64,000 nucleotides of DNA from Patellaria atrata CBS 101060 (Eukaryota > Ascomycota > Dothideomycetes > Patellariales > Patellariaceae), in assembly GCA_010093705.1 (NCBI GenBank), contig MU006101.1, positions 667,673 through 731,672 on the forward strand, read 5' to 3'. The notes under the pieces were generated by a model. It searched no databases. It was not told where the DNA came from and saw only the letters and a list, made by a program, of their open reading frames with translations. This document shows positions 1-11,644 of this stretch, piece by piece (position 1 is the stretch's first letter; every line of letters begins with the position of its first letter). The position numbers were made by a program, and so were the translations under genes.

Positions 1-976
1 TATCGCAAAGAACAGCCAAGCAGGATTTCAAAGATGTTGGTGGAACTTGAGTGTATGTTCCTAATGCGTCGAATATGGCGACGGCGTATCGGATATCACT
101 TTCGACATTCGTGGTCCGACACACGTTGATGACATTCTCTAGAAGTTGCTCCACTTCTTCTTCCGGAAAGACCTTGGAGTTAAAACGCGTAACATCAATG
201 ATGAACTGAAACAGCTGCTCTAGAAGGACATTTTCTTTGATTTCTACACCAGCTTTTGATTTTCCCCTTTCCTGCTTGCGCGCTAGGACGGTTGAACGTA
301 CGGTTCGTTCTAACAAGTCCCTAAGAAATGGTGCGATCATTGGTTCGAATCCATCGACATTCCGACCACCGTTAGTTAGTTCAACTAAGATGGGAAAAAT
401 CTGTTCGAATGATGGGTCGTTCTTCTTGCTTGAGATTACCTTGAAGAATACATTCCGTTCCATGGCACTAAGCGTTGGTACCTTTGCACAACTCTTCAAT
501 AGGTCATAACCTGCGCGTGTAGCATCTTGATGTTCGGCATTATCAATAAGATCACTAGCTGAAGACCAGATGGTCAAGATATCGCTGACTGCATATTCCT
601 CGACTATCTTGCAAAGATTCTGTGCTGCTGCCACCCTATCCTTTACATTAACGTAACCATGGCCACTTATTTGTTCCAGTAACTGGTTGAGTTCGTCAGG
701 TCCTCCGAGCACATGACCAGGTGGTGCAGTGATACCTTGAGCAGACTCTCCGCCAACATCTCCTATGCCGCTACCCCTAGCTATTGTTTGAAGCACAGCA
801 GTGCTGTCCCGCCGTGCAAATGCCGAACTGCCGGGAGTGATAATAGCGGAAGTAGACGGAGCTGCAGGAGGTGTTGCCTTAGCACGTCCGGTGAGAGCGC
901 GAAAAGCATCAATTATGGTGGAGGACGATTGTCGCCTGTCAGGAGTCTTCGGCCCATCATCTTGACTAGGAGACAT
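1..976 (-). CDS. tsc2: Tuberin (TSC2) homologue, N-terminal part, cut by window edge
   Basis: N-terminal 325 or so residues of tuberin, the GTPase-activating subunit of the TSC complex that keeps the GTPase Rheb, and hence TORC1, switched off. The reading frame is open from ATG at 976 to the window edge. The first 90 residues are a Ser/Thr/Pro-rich leader. After that helical-repeat sequence matches the tuberin N-terminal domain (DUF3384): ELNQLLEQISGHGYVNVKDR, then RAGYDLLKSCAK, and near the edge VINVCRTTNVESD followed by FDALGTYTQVPPTSLKSCL. The last stretch aligns with the CKRTNS...LDAI..Y..LPSESL region of animal tuberin from memory. The RapGAP domain would lie outside the window. The gene is divergent from CSE1 and shares its 720-bp upstream region. 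No intron is needed in the visible part. Identity is by remembered family pattern, not a search. Confidence 0.72.
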   Translation of the reverse strand, partial: MSPSQDDGPKTPDRRQSSSTIIDAFRALTGRAKATPPAAPSTSAIITPGSSAFARRDSTAVLQTIARGSGIGDVGGESAQGITAPPGHVLGGPDELNQLLEQISGHGYVNVKDRVAAAQNLCKIVEEYAVSDILTIWSSASDLIDNAEHQDATRAGYDLLKSCAKVPTLSAMERNVFFKVISSKKNDPSFEQIFPILVELTNGGRNVDGFEPMIAPFLRDLLERTVRSTVLARKQERGKSKAGVEIKENVLLEQLFQFIIDVTRFNSKVFPEEEVEQLLENVINVCRTTNVESDIRYAVAIFDALGTYTQVPPTSLKSCLAVLCD

Positions 977-1698
977 ATGTTCCAGATTATCAGGCCGTAA
1001 CTCGAGAGGACTTTTTTGTCAGGTTTATTGTGTCAGGCTGATTTCGTGGAGGATTCGAATTGAGTAAACACCGGAAGGATCAAGTGGAGAACGATTGCAA
1101 CGGTCTACTCAACCGCAGCTCTTGTGAGGTGTTGGGCGTGTACGAAATCTACCCAAGGCATGAGATTCGACAGTAGCCTGAAGATAGGAGAGAGAGTTGT
1201 AAAAGATAAGGACAGGGCGAGAAAATTTCGAACAATTAAGTCAAGATATCTCGCCCTAGGTAGATTGTTAAACGTGGGCAAACGCGAGCGCGTAGCCAAG
1301 AAAAAGGAAGGTCATGTCCATGACTTCATTCATAAAGTGAAGTCAAACTATATATATTTTAAGTGAAGTTTTAGTGGTGTGAGGTGAAGAGCTGTGGTGA
1401 GCACGAGGGTTGCGGGATGATGCTGTTGCGGGATATGATCTTCAATTGCTCGAACTTGAAAAAGCTGGGGTAAATGTTACAAAACCTGGACAAGCCTTGG
1501 CCCTTGAGCCCTGCCCACCGGCCGATCCGTCCCACACCGATAACCATCTAGCAGCGCCAAACCTACAATGGCTAAAGTGGAACGTTATTACAGTATCAAA
1601 ACTTCAGGTACAGATACTTTACGATGCTGAACAAAATACCAAACCCGTCACTTACTCTTGTTTACCAATACAATCCTCAGCTTCTTCATTCTCCCAAC
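977..1698. other. Divergent intergenic region TSC2/CSE1
   Basis: 722 bp between two divergent starts. It must hold both promoters. Short open frames on both strands have no family resemblance. No clear TATA or known operator is recognised. Confidence 0.5.
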
Positions 1699-4600
1699 AT
1701 GGCCGCAGACCTACCTGGTATTGCACGTCTTTTAGAAGCAAGTCTTGATCCTCGACACAATAAACAAGGTACGCCTCTAACATTTGCTGATTATTTTTCT
1801 GTACGACGCACTAAAGATAATCTATCCCGCGCGCAATGGTCTGCGCCGACTACCACCCGCGAAGGGAACACAGTCGGATACTGATTCTCCATGATAGGAT
1901 TTAGCTAACATCTTCTCATAGCCGAGGAAGCCATCAGTCGGGAAGAATCAAAACCCGGATTCTCTCTTACGTTATTGAACATCGTAGCATCAGATTCGTT
2001 CCCCATAAATACTAGACTCTCGAGCGTCCTCTGCTTCAAAAACTTTATCAGGCGTAACTGGACAGATGAGGATGGGAACTATAAGCTACCCGAAAATGAG
2101 GTCGTAGCCATCAAGAAGGAGCTGATAGGTCTTATGATATCTGTCCCTCAAACTCTACAGACACAATTGGGAGAGGTTATCAGTTTAATTGCGGATAGCG
2201 ACTTCTACGAACGATGGGAAACTTTGGTTGATGTATGTACCTTATATCAGCCTCAAATATTCTTACGTGCTAATAGACCTAGGATCTCGTCTCTCGACTT
2301 ACTACGGACAATGCCATCGTGAATAATGGAGTCCTACAGGTTGCACATTCGATCTTCAAACGCTGGAGACCTCTTTTCCGTTCCGACCAACTTTATACTG
2401 AGATTAATCATGTGTTGTCAAAGTTCAGCCACCCACTTCTGCTACTTTTACAGGTGAGAATAGATATCAATAATCCTAGTGTTAGGATCAGCGGACTGAC
2501 ATCATGTATAGAACACCGACAATTCCATTACCCAAAACCAGAACGACAAAGTTGGGCTAGAGCAATACTATACGACCCTTAATCTCATCGTCAAACTCTT
2601 CTACGATCTATCCTGTCAAGATTTACCTCCAGTATTTGAGGAGAATCTACAGGCGATTACCGCTCTTCTCCACAAGTATCTTGTTTACGACAACCCCATT
2701 CTCCATACTGACGATGAAGCCGAATCAAGCATGCTGGAGTTCGTGAAAGCGGGTATCTTCGAGGGGCTAATCTTGTATGTACAGAAATACGAGGATGCTT
2801 TAGGGCCTTTTTTAGGTCAATTCATTACAAGTTCTTGGAACCTTCTCACTACCATTGGGACAGAAACCAAATACGACATTCTAGTTAGCAAGGCATTGCA
2901 ATTTCTGACATCTGTCGCAAAGATCGCTCAGCATGCCCAGGCCTTCAACAGTCCAGAAACGTTGGGTCAGGTAGTAGAGAAGGTTATACTACCCAACTTC
3001 ACGTTAAGGGAATCGGATGTTGAGCTTTTCGAAGACGAACCGGTAGAATTCATCCGACGAGACCTCGAAGGTTCAGATAGCGAGACGAGACGGCGTGCGG
3101 CTACCGACTTTTTACGCCAATTAATGGAACAGTTCGAAAAGCTTGTCACAGATGTTGTAGGCACATATGTGAACCACTATCTCAGCGACTATTCGAAAGA
3201 CAAGTCAAAATGGGCATCAAAAGATACAGCGATTTACCTCTTCACATCCGTAGCTGCGAAAGGTGCATCTACCGCAGCTCTGGGCGTAAAGACACTGAAT
3301 CCGTATATCGATCTCCTCGATTTTTTTCAAAAGAATATTGTCGAGGATTTAACTTCGAACAATACCCATCCCATCCTCACTGTGGACGCGATCAAGTTCC
3401 TGTACAACTTCCGAAGCCAACTTTCACAGCAACACTGGCATGCAGCTTTCCCACTGCTTATTAACCATCTCGGCTCTTCAACCCACGTCGTATACACGTA
3501 TGCAGCAATCGCGGTCGAGCGTGCCATGTTCCTCTCTAGCCAGGGTCAACCACTCATCCCGGTAGCAGATGTCACTGCGCTGTCCAAAGATCTGCTACAA
3601 CACCTGTTCACGTTGATAACGAGAGATTCAGCGCCAGAGAAGATTCAAGAAAACGAGTATTTGATGAAATGCATTATGAGAGTCTTAATTGTTGTAAAGG
3701 ACGGGGTTTTGCCGATTCTGGACATGGTTCTCAATAATTTCATCAACATCACCAAAGTTATCCGTCACAATCCTAGCAATCCTCGGTTCTACTACTACCA
3801 TTTCGAAGGCATTGGAGCAGTTATCCGATTCTGTGGACCAACACAATCCGAGAAACTCGACTTGAGTCTACGTGATCCACTTGCTGGATGTCTCGAATCA
3901 GGCGTGACAGAATTCATGCCATACGTCTTCCAACTATTCGGCGCTTTGCTCGAACAAAATCCTTCCGTCACACTTCCAGAATTCTACAACGCCATCCTCG
4001 GACCGATCATTCTGCCCCCTCTATGGGAATCTAAAGGAAACGTCCCCGCTCTTACGCGTCTGCTCTCTTCCATGATATCCCGGGGCGCTGATGCGATCGT
4101 GCAAAAGGACCAACTGGTGCCCATCCTCGGCATATTCCAGCGTCTCATCTCCTTAAGAATGAACGAAAGTTACGGCTTCGACCTTATCGAAGTGATTATC
4201 GCCAACTTTCCTGTCAAAGCTCTCGAAGAGCACTGGGTCACAATCCTTCAACTTATCATGACTAGGCTCTCTTCCAAGAATAAGACCGAAAACTTCCAGC
4301 TTCGCTTTGTGCGTTTCTTCCACTTCATCTCCGCCCGTGAAGATAAGGGCCTCGGTTGCGACTTTTTCATCCAGGTTACGGATCGGATCCAGCATGAGTA
4401 AGTCTCCGTTCCCTGCCCTCCTCTCCCATATGAAACTATAATGCTTACCATACTTTTACCACAGCGTCTTCAAACAAGTCTACCTCTCCATAATCCTCCC
4501 AGACACCCAAAAGCTGACTCGCCCCACAACTCGCAAAACTGCTGTCATATCCTTCACCAAAATCCTCACGTCCAGCGAAGCCTTCGTATCCCGATACCCA

Positions 4601-4909
4601 AAAGGCTGGGCACTAACCTGCGACGCACTCCTCCAATTGCTAGTCAACCCCCCCGTCCCAACAGCGTCGGATGACGTGATTCCAGATCAAGATGTCGAGG
4701 ATGTGGGGTTCGGAGTTGGATTCACGCAACTGCAGACTTGTAAAGTGCAGATGAAAGATGACTTCCCGGAGGTTAGCGACGTGAGGGTATGGGTTGGAAA
4801 GGAACTGCGTGAGGGTGATCAGAGGACCGGAGGACGGATTGCGGGATGTGTGAGGGAGAGACTTAGTGAAGCCCAGAGGAGGAATTTGGAGGTTTACATG
4901 TCGGGTTAG
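1699..4909 (+). CDS. cse1: Exportin-2 (CSE1/CAS), importin-alpha re-exporter
   Basis: Karyopherin that carries importin-alpha back from nucleus to cytoplasm together with Ran-GTP. Five exons are inferred: 1699-1768, 1922-2232, 2283-2453, 2512-4397 and 4465-4909, giving 960 residues, the usual length for CSE1. The start MAADLPGIARLLEASLDP is followed across intron 1 by AEEAISREESKPGFSLTLL, the typical importin-beta N-terminal repeat. The FKNFIRRNWTDEDGNYKLP block is strongly CSE1-like. The C-terminal exon carries VFKQVYLSIILPDTQK and ends in a plain tail. All four introns are GT-AG, and all joins keep frame. It faces away from TSC2 and converges on BYR4. Nothing looks broken. Confidence 0.95.
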
Positions 4910-5672
4910 GAAAGTGGATAGAACATAGGGTGAATGGATAGGAGGTTTATGATAAGGAACAAAAATGGAGGCTAAGATGGTGCATGGAAAGGATAGGAGC
5001 GGAATCCTCTGGTAGGTCCACGGGCAAGAGCCGCGCAATTGTAGGTAGCTTAGATCGGAATATAGGTCCATTAAGAGTATAGTTATTATGATCTATCACT
5101 TATTACCAATTCATCTGCTCTGTACAACGGAATCCCCCGCACCAATTTTATCCCTGCCTCCTTTATTCCCCTTGCTCTCCTCCTTCTCCTGTCGTTTGTG
5201 TTGACCGATTGATTATTCTTACCCTATCATAAGGTACCATTACCTTGCTATTGACCCTATAAGGAACAGGTATAACCAGTTCATCACCCATCGCACAAAG
5301 CTTACCCTACCTTACTCACCTTTCCCAACAATGAAAAGTCGAGAAGGGAAGGACTAAATTCAAAGGAAAGTGACATCCAAAACAGCATCTCGATAACAAT
5401 TATCAAACCCACATGACCAAACTCCAAGAAATGGAAGAAAAAGAGCCTGAGCATTAAACAACTCTATATAAACATCCAGTCATTTTCATGCCAGTCATCA
5501 TAAGCAACATATCATCGTAAAACTTTTTCCCTCGCGTCATCTTCCTCTCATCCCCTCATTTCATTACCGTCTAATCCTGTCGTGTTCGTAAAAATGAGAA
5601 GAGTCATAACCGTAACCAAAAGATAAGAATAGAAACCCATCAAAAAAAATCATCATAAATCATTACCATCCC
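4910..5672. other. Convergent intergenic region CSE1/BYR4
   Basis: 763 bp between two convergent 3' ends. It should hold both polyadenylation regions. Beyond AT-rich and pyrimidine-rich tracts nothing specific is seen. Confidence 0.4.
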
Positions 5673-8060
5673 TCACAATCCCATGAAACCCCTCCCCATG
5701 ACCAACTCTCTAACACCCCACCTCCACCCGTCCCCAATGACATCTCTACTCTCCCCCACCCACCCGTCTACCCGTCTCCTCCACTCCCGCTCCTCTTCCT
5801 TCTGTCTCCGTATAAACTCAGGTCCTAAATCAAACTCCTCGCCCACAAACGGATCCATGGCTTTAGCTGAGGTATCTTTCCCTCCAGCCCCGAGAACAAC
5901 TTTATCATGATCTTCTTTCAGGTCGTCGATATTGGCGAAAGGGTCCGCCTCGTCGTCAACAGAGGCGGAGGGAGACATCGGATCCGCGAGCTTGAGCCAG
6001 CACATGCGGCGGGGATCGAAGACCATTCCGCGCTCGACTTGGACACCACGGGCTGTCGCAGACACGTTTGTGATAAGAGCCGGGACACGCGGTGGTGAGG
6101 GTGGCGGAGCGGGTATGTGAGTGGGTCGCAGGGAGGGTTGTTGGTTGTGCGGTGGGAGGGCCAGAGTGGTGGTCGAGGTGAAAGGGGTTAGGGCGGCTTC
6201 GTTACCTTCCCAGCGGTGGAGGTGAGGGTTGTAGAGCATACCTTTCTCATCTGAAATGAGGGTTAGTAGGTCATCAAGTGAATGGAAGGGGCGAGACATA
6301 CTCTTGGCGGTAGGAGCGTGCATCTGCTTGATTAGGAAGGGCTGTTTCCCTGTTCCTTTACCCTTATTTCGTTGTGATGAGGGACTATTGTGCGGACTCC
6401 TTGCTGCCACTTGAGTTTTCCAGTTGATCGATACCGGATTCAGGGGGCCTTCACCCCTCGATCGCGCACCAAGCCTCTGCTCCCTTGCGTTTCGACTCGC
6501 AGCTGTATCCCTTGCGAATCGAGGTAGATTTTCCATCTTTGTTGGACTACGTGGTGTAGCTGGCGGTAAAGGAGTTTGCATGCGCTCAGGATGGTGGGCT
6601 AGTCGGCTTACACTCTGCGTCTGCCTCAGCGTTTTTGGTGGACCACGGCTAACCGGCTGCTTGACGAATTTACTTTCTTTCGTGGCGGATGTTGGAAGGT
6701 CATCAAAGGCATCCAGCTCATTTCCATCGCCAAACTGACGACGGCGTATTGGTTGTTGGATCTGTTTCTGCGATGCAGCCGCACGAGCAAGTGACGGAGG
6801 GACGACGTCTCTACGATGTCCAGAGCGACTAGGAGTGTCGGGGTGTTGATTCACTGACATACGAGAATAAGAGCGCAGGGCAGGAGATACCGCGCGATTG
6901 GGATCAGAGTTTCCACGAAGATGGCCAGAAGATTGCTTAGATGAGATGTGGTGGGACCTCGCGGTCGAGTTTCCGGCAGGAAGGAATGGTTCCCTAGACT
7001 TGGGTGCTCCTGCATTGTAATTGCTGCGAAGAGCAGGGGCAGAGCGTTTGGAGCGAAGAAGTTGTGCACTTGTAGTCGTTGCAGTAGGACGAGGTTGGCG
7101 TTGGAATTGAGAAGCTCCAGATTCGTAGACTGGATCTAATCTTGGTGGTTTCGACAACGAAGCCAAAGGACGAGGAATTCGTGATACAGTAGGTTTATCA
7201 GTGAACGTTACTGTAGTCGCCGCGGCGCGAGAAGCTGGAGTTTGGCCTTTGGAATTCTTGACCTTCACGTTCCGATTAAGAGTAAGCTTCTTGGGATCGA
7301 AAACGTCGGCCCCGGCTAAGTCAAAGTCGGCAAAGAAATCGTCATTCTCGGTGGGAGTTTTGGGTTCCGGTAAAGGAGAGGATTGAAGTTGTGGCGGCAT
7401 GGGTTTCGGTGAACAATCTTGTGGTGGAGGATAGGGCGATTCATTGAATGCATCATGTTCGAGTTTTCTCCGTTTAGCTAGCATAGCATTGAAGTCGACA
7501 GGTTTCTCGGGCAGCACGAGACCGTTAAGTTCGTCATCGTCACTTTCTAAAGTCATGCAGCTTCCCACACTTGGACTCATTGCAGAGACGGAAGAGCCTC
7601 TATTTCGTGCTTCCCGTCTCGTTCCTCCAAAGCGAATGCCCAAGCTGCCTTCCGCCCATTCAATGTCTTCATTGTCGTCTGCAGGCGCGGAAGGTGTGAC
7701 GGGTGTCCTAAGTTTCAGTCCTCCACTTGCTGGAAGCTCCAGATCTTCTTCCCAGTCATCTTGCACCTTTTGTCGTGATTTTTTCTTTCCTAATCGTTTT
7801 ATAGTTCCACCAAGTAGCGCGGATGAAGGCACACTTCTCGGAATGGGTATTCCAGCTTGTTTTACGGATTGTATAGCTTTGATTGTAGATGATTCGTCGT
7901 TTGGGGTCAAAAGAACCTGCCAGTCTTCGTCTCCAGCAAGCGATTCGGAGTGGACGGACAGACGTGATGACAAGGAAGTCTGCACGGTTGAGACAGAGTG
8001 GGCAAAAAGATCTCCTTGAAAATCGACATCGTCGTCCCAACTTTCCACTTGCGTCGCCAT
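5673..8060 (-). CDS. byr4: Byr4/Bfa1-type scaffold of the two-component GAP for Spg1/Tem1
   Basis: Inhibitor of the septation initiation / mitotic exit network. At the spindle pole body it forms, with Cdc16/Bub2, the GAP for the GTPase Spg1/Tem1. It is a single uninterrupted frame of 795 residues. The conserved blocks stand in the usual order: N-terminal VESWDDDVDFQGDL (residues 5-18), QDDWEEDLELP (about 100), LGIRFGGTRR (about 145), a long Ser/Pro/Arg-rich disordered middle, SLDDLLTLISDEKGMLYNP (about 600), RGMVFDPRRMCWLKL and a C-terminal GEEFDLGPEFIRRQKEEERE. The frame stays open upstream to 8276, but MATQVESWDDD is taken as the start because family members begin there. It diverges from XRCC4 with an ACGCGT box in the shared region. 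Confidence 0.88.
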   Translation of the reverse strand: MATQVESWDDDVDFQGDLFAHSVSTVQTSLSSRLSVHSESLAGDEDWQVLLTPNDESSTIKAIQSVKQAGIPIPRSVPSSALLGGTIKRLGKKKSRQKVQDDWEEDLELPASGGLKLRTPVTPSAPADDNEDIEWAEGSLGIRFGGTRREARNRGSSVSAMSPSVGSCMTLESDDDELNGLVLPEKPVDFNAMLAKRRKLEHDAFNESPYPPPQDCSPKPMPPQLQSSPLPEPKTPTENDDFFADFDLAGADVFDPKKLTLNRNVKVKNSKGQTPASRAAATTVTFTDKPTVSRIPRPLASLSKPPRLDPVYESGASQFQRQPRPTATTTSAQLLRSKRSAPALRSNYNAGAPKSREPFLPAGNSTARSHHISSKQSSGHLRGNSDPNRAVSPALRSYSRMSVNQHPDTPSRSGHRRDVVPPSLARAAASQKQIQQPIRRRQFGDGNELDAFDDLPTSATKESKFVKQPVSRGPPKTLRQTQSVSRLAHHPERMQTPLPPATPRSPTKMENLPRFARDTAASRNAREQRLGARSRGEGPLNPVSINWKTQVAARSPHNSPSSQRNKGKGTGKQPFLIKQMHAPTAKSMSRPFHSLDDLLTLISDEKGMLYNPHLHRWEGNEAALTPFTSTTTLALPPHNQQPSLRPTHIPAPPPSPPRVPALITNVSATARGVQVERGMVFDPRRMCWLKLADPMSPSASVDDEADPFANIDDLKEDHDKVVLGAGGKDTSAKAMDPFVGEEFDLGPEFIRRQKEEEREWRRRVDGWVGESRDVIGDGWRWGVRELVMGRGFMGL

Positions 8061-8845
8061 TGTGACACGCAGTTTCCTCCTCTTCTTAAGTGGTGGTGAT
8101 AGAGTTGGGGGTTGATAGTTGAGGTGAGGTTGAAGGTTGGAGAGAAGCGAGAGAGAGGACCGGAAAGGTCTGCAGTGCAGAGCGAGCGGAAGGCTGGTGG
8201 GTGTGACGGTGTGACCAGCCAAGGGGGTCCCTTCCAGTTTGAATCCAAGCGGCCAACAAGGGAAGTCGCGGGCCACCGTTCAGGCCATGCACGCTAAAGT
8301 GGTAACGCCTATCAGGCTATCTGTGCCTGTCCGTGCCCCTACCGAGGAGCACCAAGACCCTTCCCACGCTTCCTTCCACCTCAACACTCTCCACAGCACA
8401 TACACGTAACACGCGCGACATAGAATAGTCCAACTAATCGCATCGGTCAACGTGTATATGCATTTCATCCACTTCGACTCGCGACTTATAGAGTAAGTCG
8501 AAATATTCATCACGCGTTAGACGTGACAAAAGATCTCAAGTCAGTAGTGTGTCAGGGGATATGCCTAACCTTAGCACCTTTTGTATCACTGCTTAGTCTA
8601 GCTTTAGTTACGTACTACAAGTAACAAAATCTTCGAACAAGGGCACAGCTGCCTACACTACTCCAAGCTTTTTCTCTCTATTTCTTGTTTCAAAAGACGC
8701 TCCAGTTTCATCTGGATTCAACTCTTAAGTTCAGGATTGTTCATCAACCGGGTAAATACTTCAGGTTTCTCTTAAGCTTCTGGAATCCTCACTGGCCACC
8801 CGCCTTATAAGGACGTGATCCTTGATCCAGGTTTCCAAATTTACG
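8061..8845. other. Divergent promoter region BYR4/XRCC4
   Basis: 785 bp between divergent starts. It holds one ACGCGT box at 8512-8517 (separate entry) and otherwise no recognised element. Short open frames here are without support. Confidence 0.5.
8512..8517. promoter_or_regulatory. MluI cell-cycle box (ACGCGT)
   Basis: A perfect ACGCGT lies 452 bp upstream of BYR4 and 329 bp upstream of XRCC4. In yeasts this is the MBF site for late-G1/S expression. Its use here is inference. A single 6-mer can occur by chance. Confidence 0.35.
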
Positions 8846-10147
8846 ATGGCGGATCAACGCGTCATTCGTATACCGAGATCTGATAAGGACGATGGATCTA
8901 TCTTGTTACTACATGTTTCAAGGACTGGACAATCTCCTCTCGATGTTAGGTTGACCGCAACCGAACAGGAACACGTGTATGTGCACTCGTGTTAGTACCA
9001 CACATCCAAGACTTATAGCAGACGTTTTATAGATGTCAATATCTGACATCGATGTAGTGCGCCATAAGAAGATTGCACAGTTGCAAAACCACAGATATAA
9101 GGGGAGTTCGGATGACTGGGAGGCGGTACTTCGAGTATCATTGCTTCGAAATCAAAACGAACTCAGAGCTCGGCATAAGGATGTCCTTCAAGGGGTGGAA
9201 CTTGTAGCTGAGATTAAAGATGATGGGAATGCTAATATCGCTTTTCTCAAAACCCTGGAAAGCGGCATCAAGGTTCGCATGTCCAAATTCGTCACTCAGG
9301 TTGGTTCCACTAATCCTAGCAATAGCAACGGTTGGGTGAAATCTCGCTCAAGCAAAATGATGACCAAGAAGTAGATCTGTTTGCCTGGCTTGACCAGACC
9401 CTAAAAGAAATGGAAGAAAACAGAGACACTGTTTCAGACTTGAACGCGGAGAACGAAGCACAAGCCCTTACTATCAAGAAACTGAACGACCAAATTGCCG
9501 ATTTCATCAAAGCGAAAGAGGAACACGAAAATGCTATGCTACAGAAGTTCTGCGTTTTGTTGAACAATAAAAAGCTCAAAATTAGAGACCAACAGCGACT
9601 CCTAGCAACAGCAAAGGTTGACCCCGATGCGGGTGAGTATGGGCTAGTTTGGGACGCACGACATACGGCTAACAGTTCCACAGCAGCGCAAGTGAGCAGC
9701 TCACGCGGCGGCGCAAGGACTCGCAAAGCAGGTGCCTCACGGACAGGTAAACGTAAAGCTAATGAAGCTAATGCTGTACCTGAATCAGAAGGAGATCCTG
9801 GTGAGAGCGATCACAGAAAGGCAGAAAATGAGCTCGATGAAGATATGGAAGCTGCGACTACTCCTGAACGGACCGACGATAAGACTGCGGATGAAGATGA
9901 AGACGATATAGCACCCGAGGGCGACTTACCCGAGGGTATCGGCGCGTCTAAAGGTAAATCTGCAGTGAGGTCGGGGCTCGAGGACTCGAGAAATTCGAGC
10001 AGTCCCGAAGCTCCTCCTCCTCGCCGCGACCTTCCGTTTGCAAAGCACAAGACACGGCAATCTGCGCCTGAGCCTGTGAAAGAAGCGCCCAAGGCTGCTG
10101 CGAGCACCAACAACGGAGACGAAAGTACCGATGACGACGAGTTATAA
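8846..10147 (+). CDS. xrcc4: XRCC4/Lif1-like non-homologous end-joining factor
   Basis: Partner and stabiliser of DNA ligase IV in non-homologous end joining. Four exons are inferred: 8846-8980, 9033-9299, 9353-9632 and 9684-10147, giving 381 residues. The head domain runs from MADQRVIRIP through DDWEAVLRVSLL (residues 1 to about 85). A long amphipathic coiled coil follows (about 90-185: FAWLDQTLKEMEENRDTVS, then HENAMLQKFCVLLNNKKLK and IRDQQRLL). The tail is basic then acidic with Ser/Glu/Asp runs, as in fungal XRCC4. Intron 1 has a weak donor (GTGCAC, or GTGTAT six bases earlier, both in frame). Intron 3 ends in a CAGCAG tandem acceptor, so one residue may vary. It lies back to back with BYR4. 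Confidence 0.78.
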
Positions 10148-11644
10148 CGCCGTGCACCATATGGCGGCATATGCGGTATTGCACGCACCGAAAACAAGCT
10201 ACGAGTCTAAATCGATCGCTCATAGCGGAGCATGGGAATAGATCCAACGGTGACAAGCTGCATTTCCTTAAGTGTTTCTCTCTCTACAGTTGAATGCTAA
10301 AGAATCCTTCAAACTTATTCAGCTGCATGTTTCTAGGTACGTTGGATGGAAGTTTTTGGCCATGTACCGCCGAATTTGGAATGTTGCTAAGAAATCTCCC
10401 ACTTACAGCCAGTGATCTTCGGAGTTTAAGAGGTACTACAACAACGGCCGAGGAAGCAGAGTATTGGAATGCAAGGGAAAAGTCGGAGAAGAGGTGGAAT
10501 TGGATATTGTCGATGTCAGATTTGGACTTTGTGTGATGGTGGGGAGTTAATATAGAACAGCTGTAAGGGCCGAGTTTCTTTCAGCCCTCTTATTAGCCTT
10601 GGGGCCTGCTAGAAATAGGCTCTTGCGCAACTTCCCCCAGGCTTGAATCGGTTTAGCTTCCGCTATTATGCTATTATTTGGCTGACTGACTGACAGAGCG
10701 ACGACCGAAGACATGGAGCCTTACATCAACTTCCTCAACCTGTAGAGTTGCGAAAAGTGCTTACCTGCACCACAAGGAAGCACGAGCATACTGCAAATTC
10801 TGCAACAGATACTCTCAAGTTACCGATTAGGGAATATCAGGGTGAAGGAACGTGGAGCAGACTTGTGCGCTGTGCATCCTGATGGTGTAGAACATAGCGA
10901 TCGACACACCCGCACTCGCCTACTACCAGACCTTCATCTACTGAAAAGAGCAACTACGTCAACTCCTGGTATTATCATGTAGATAGGCCCAATACTAAGC
11001 TGACAACAGTGTCGCAAATGCAAAAAGATGCAGATTGCTATTGATGATTTGATGAAATCTGATGAATTTGCTACTGTACTTTGTCTTTCACCCTCCCTGT
11101 TTTTGGCCTTTCTGCGCCATCAGCCAACGAGAACAAGGCATACCTAATCGGCTTGCGCCCAGCTTCAACATCACGACCAGCGTCACAGCGCTCGCCTCAA
11201 ACTGCCTCCAAAGAGAACTCCAAATATTTCCACCACCTCCCTCAGCAACCCTTCTATCTTTACCATAGAGTATGCAGTGTCGTGTGCGACACAAATCCAC
11301 CCCAACTTCTTTATCGTAGCGTCGTGCATACTTTATACTGTATACATTATCTCCCGGCCCCTCGGACGTTGACTGCAGTTACCTTCCCACTCCGCCGGAA
11401 TGCTCATTACTTCGAACATTCAATCTAGGACTGCGGCGAGCGTATAGGCAGCGGAACGTCCGCTAGCAGCTCTATTGAGTAAGTCAAGAAAAATGCTACG
11501 TGACTTTCACTTCTCAATGGAGCATGTGACGCTATTGTCGAGGTTCGAAGCTAATTGTTCAACGCGCAGTGAATGGTCATTGAGCCTGCCTCAGCGGACA
11601 ATACAGACCTCAAGCTATTGATCGTTACGCTTCTCTAACATTTA
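10148..11644. other. Gene-free stretch after XRCC4
   Basis: 1.5 kb with only short open frames on both strands (longest about 115 codons at 11081-11428), none with recognisable family features or sensible exon structure. No repeat or RNA gene is recognised. It includes the promoter of the next gene. Confidence 0.4.

Noticed and set aside
7444-8019. A 191-codon plus-strand frame
   Set aside because: Antisense to the conserved N-terminal half of BYR4; Ser-rich composition is a shadow.
8061-8276. An N-terminal extension of BYR4
   Set aside because: The frame is open, but the conserved family start is at 8060 and the extension has no family-like features.
10294-10536. An 80-codon gene after XRCC4
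   Set aside because: No family pattern or exon context; length within chance.
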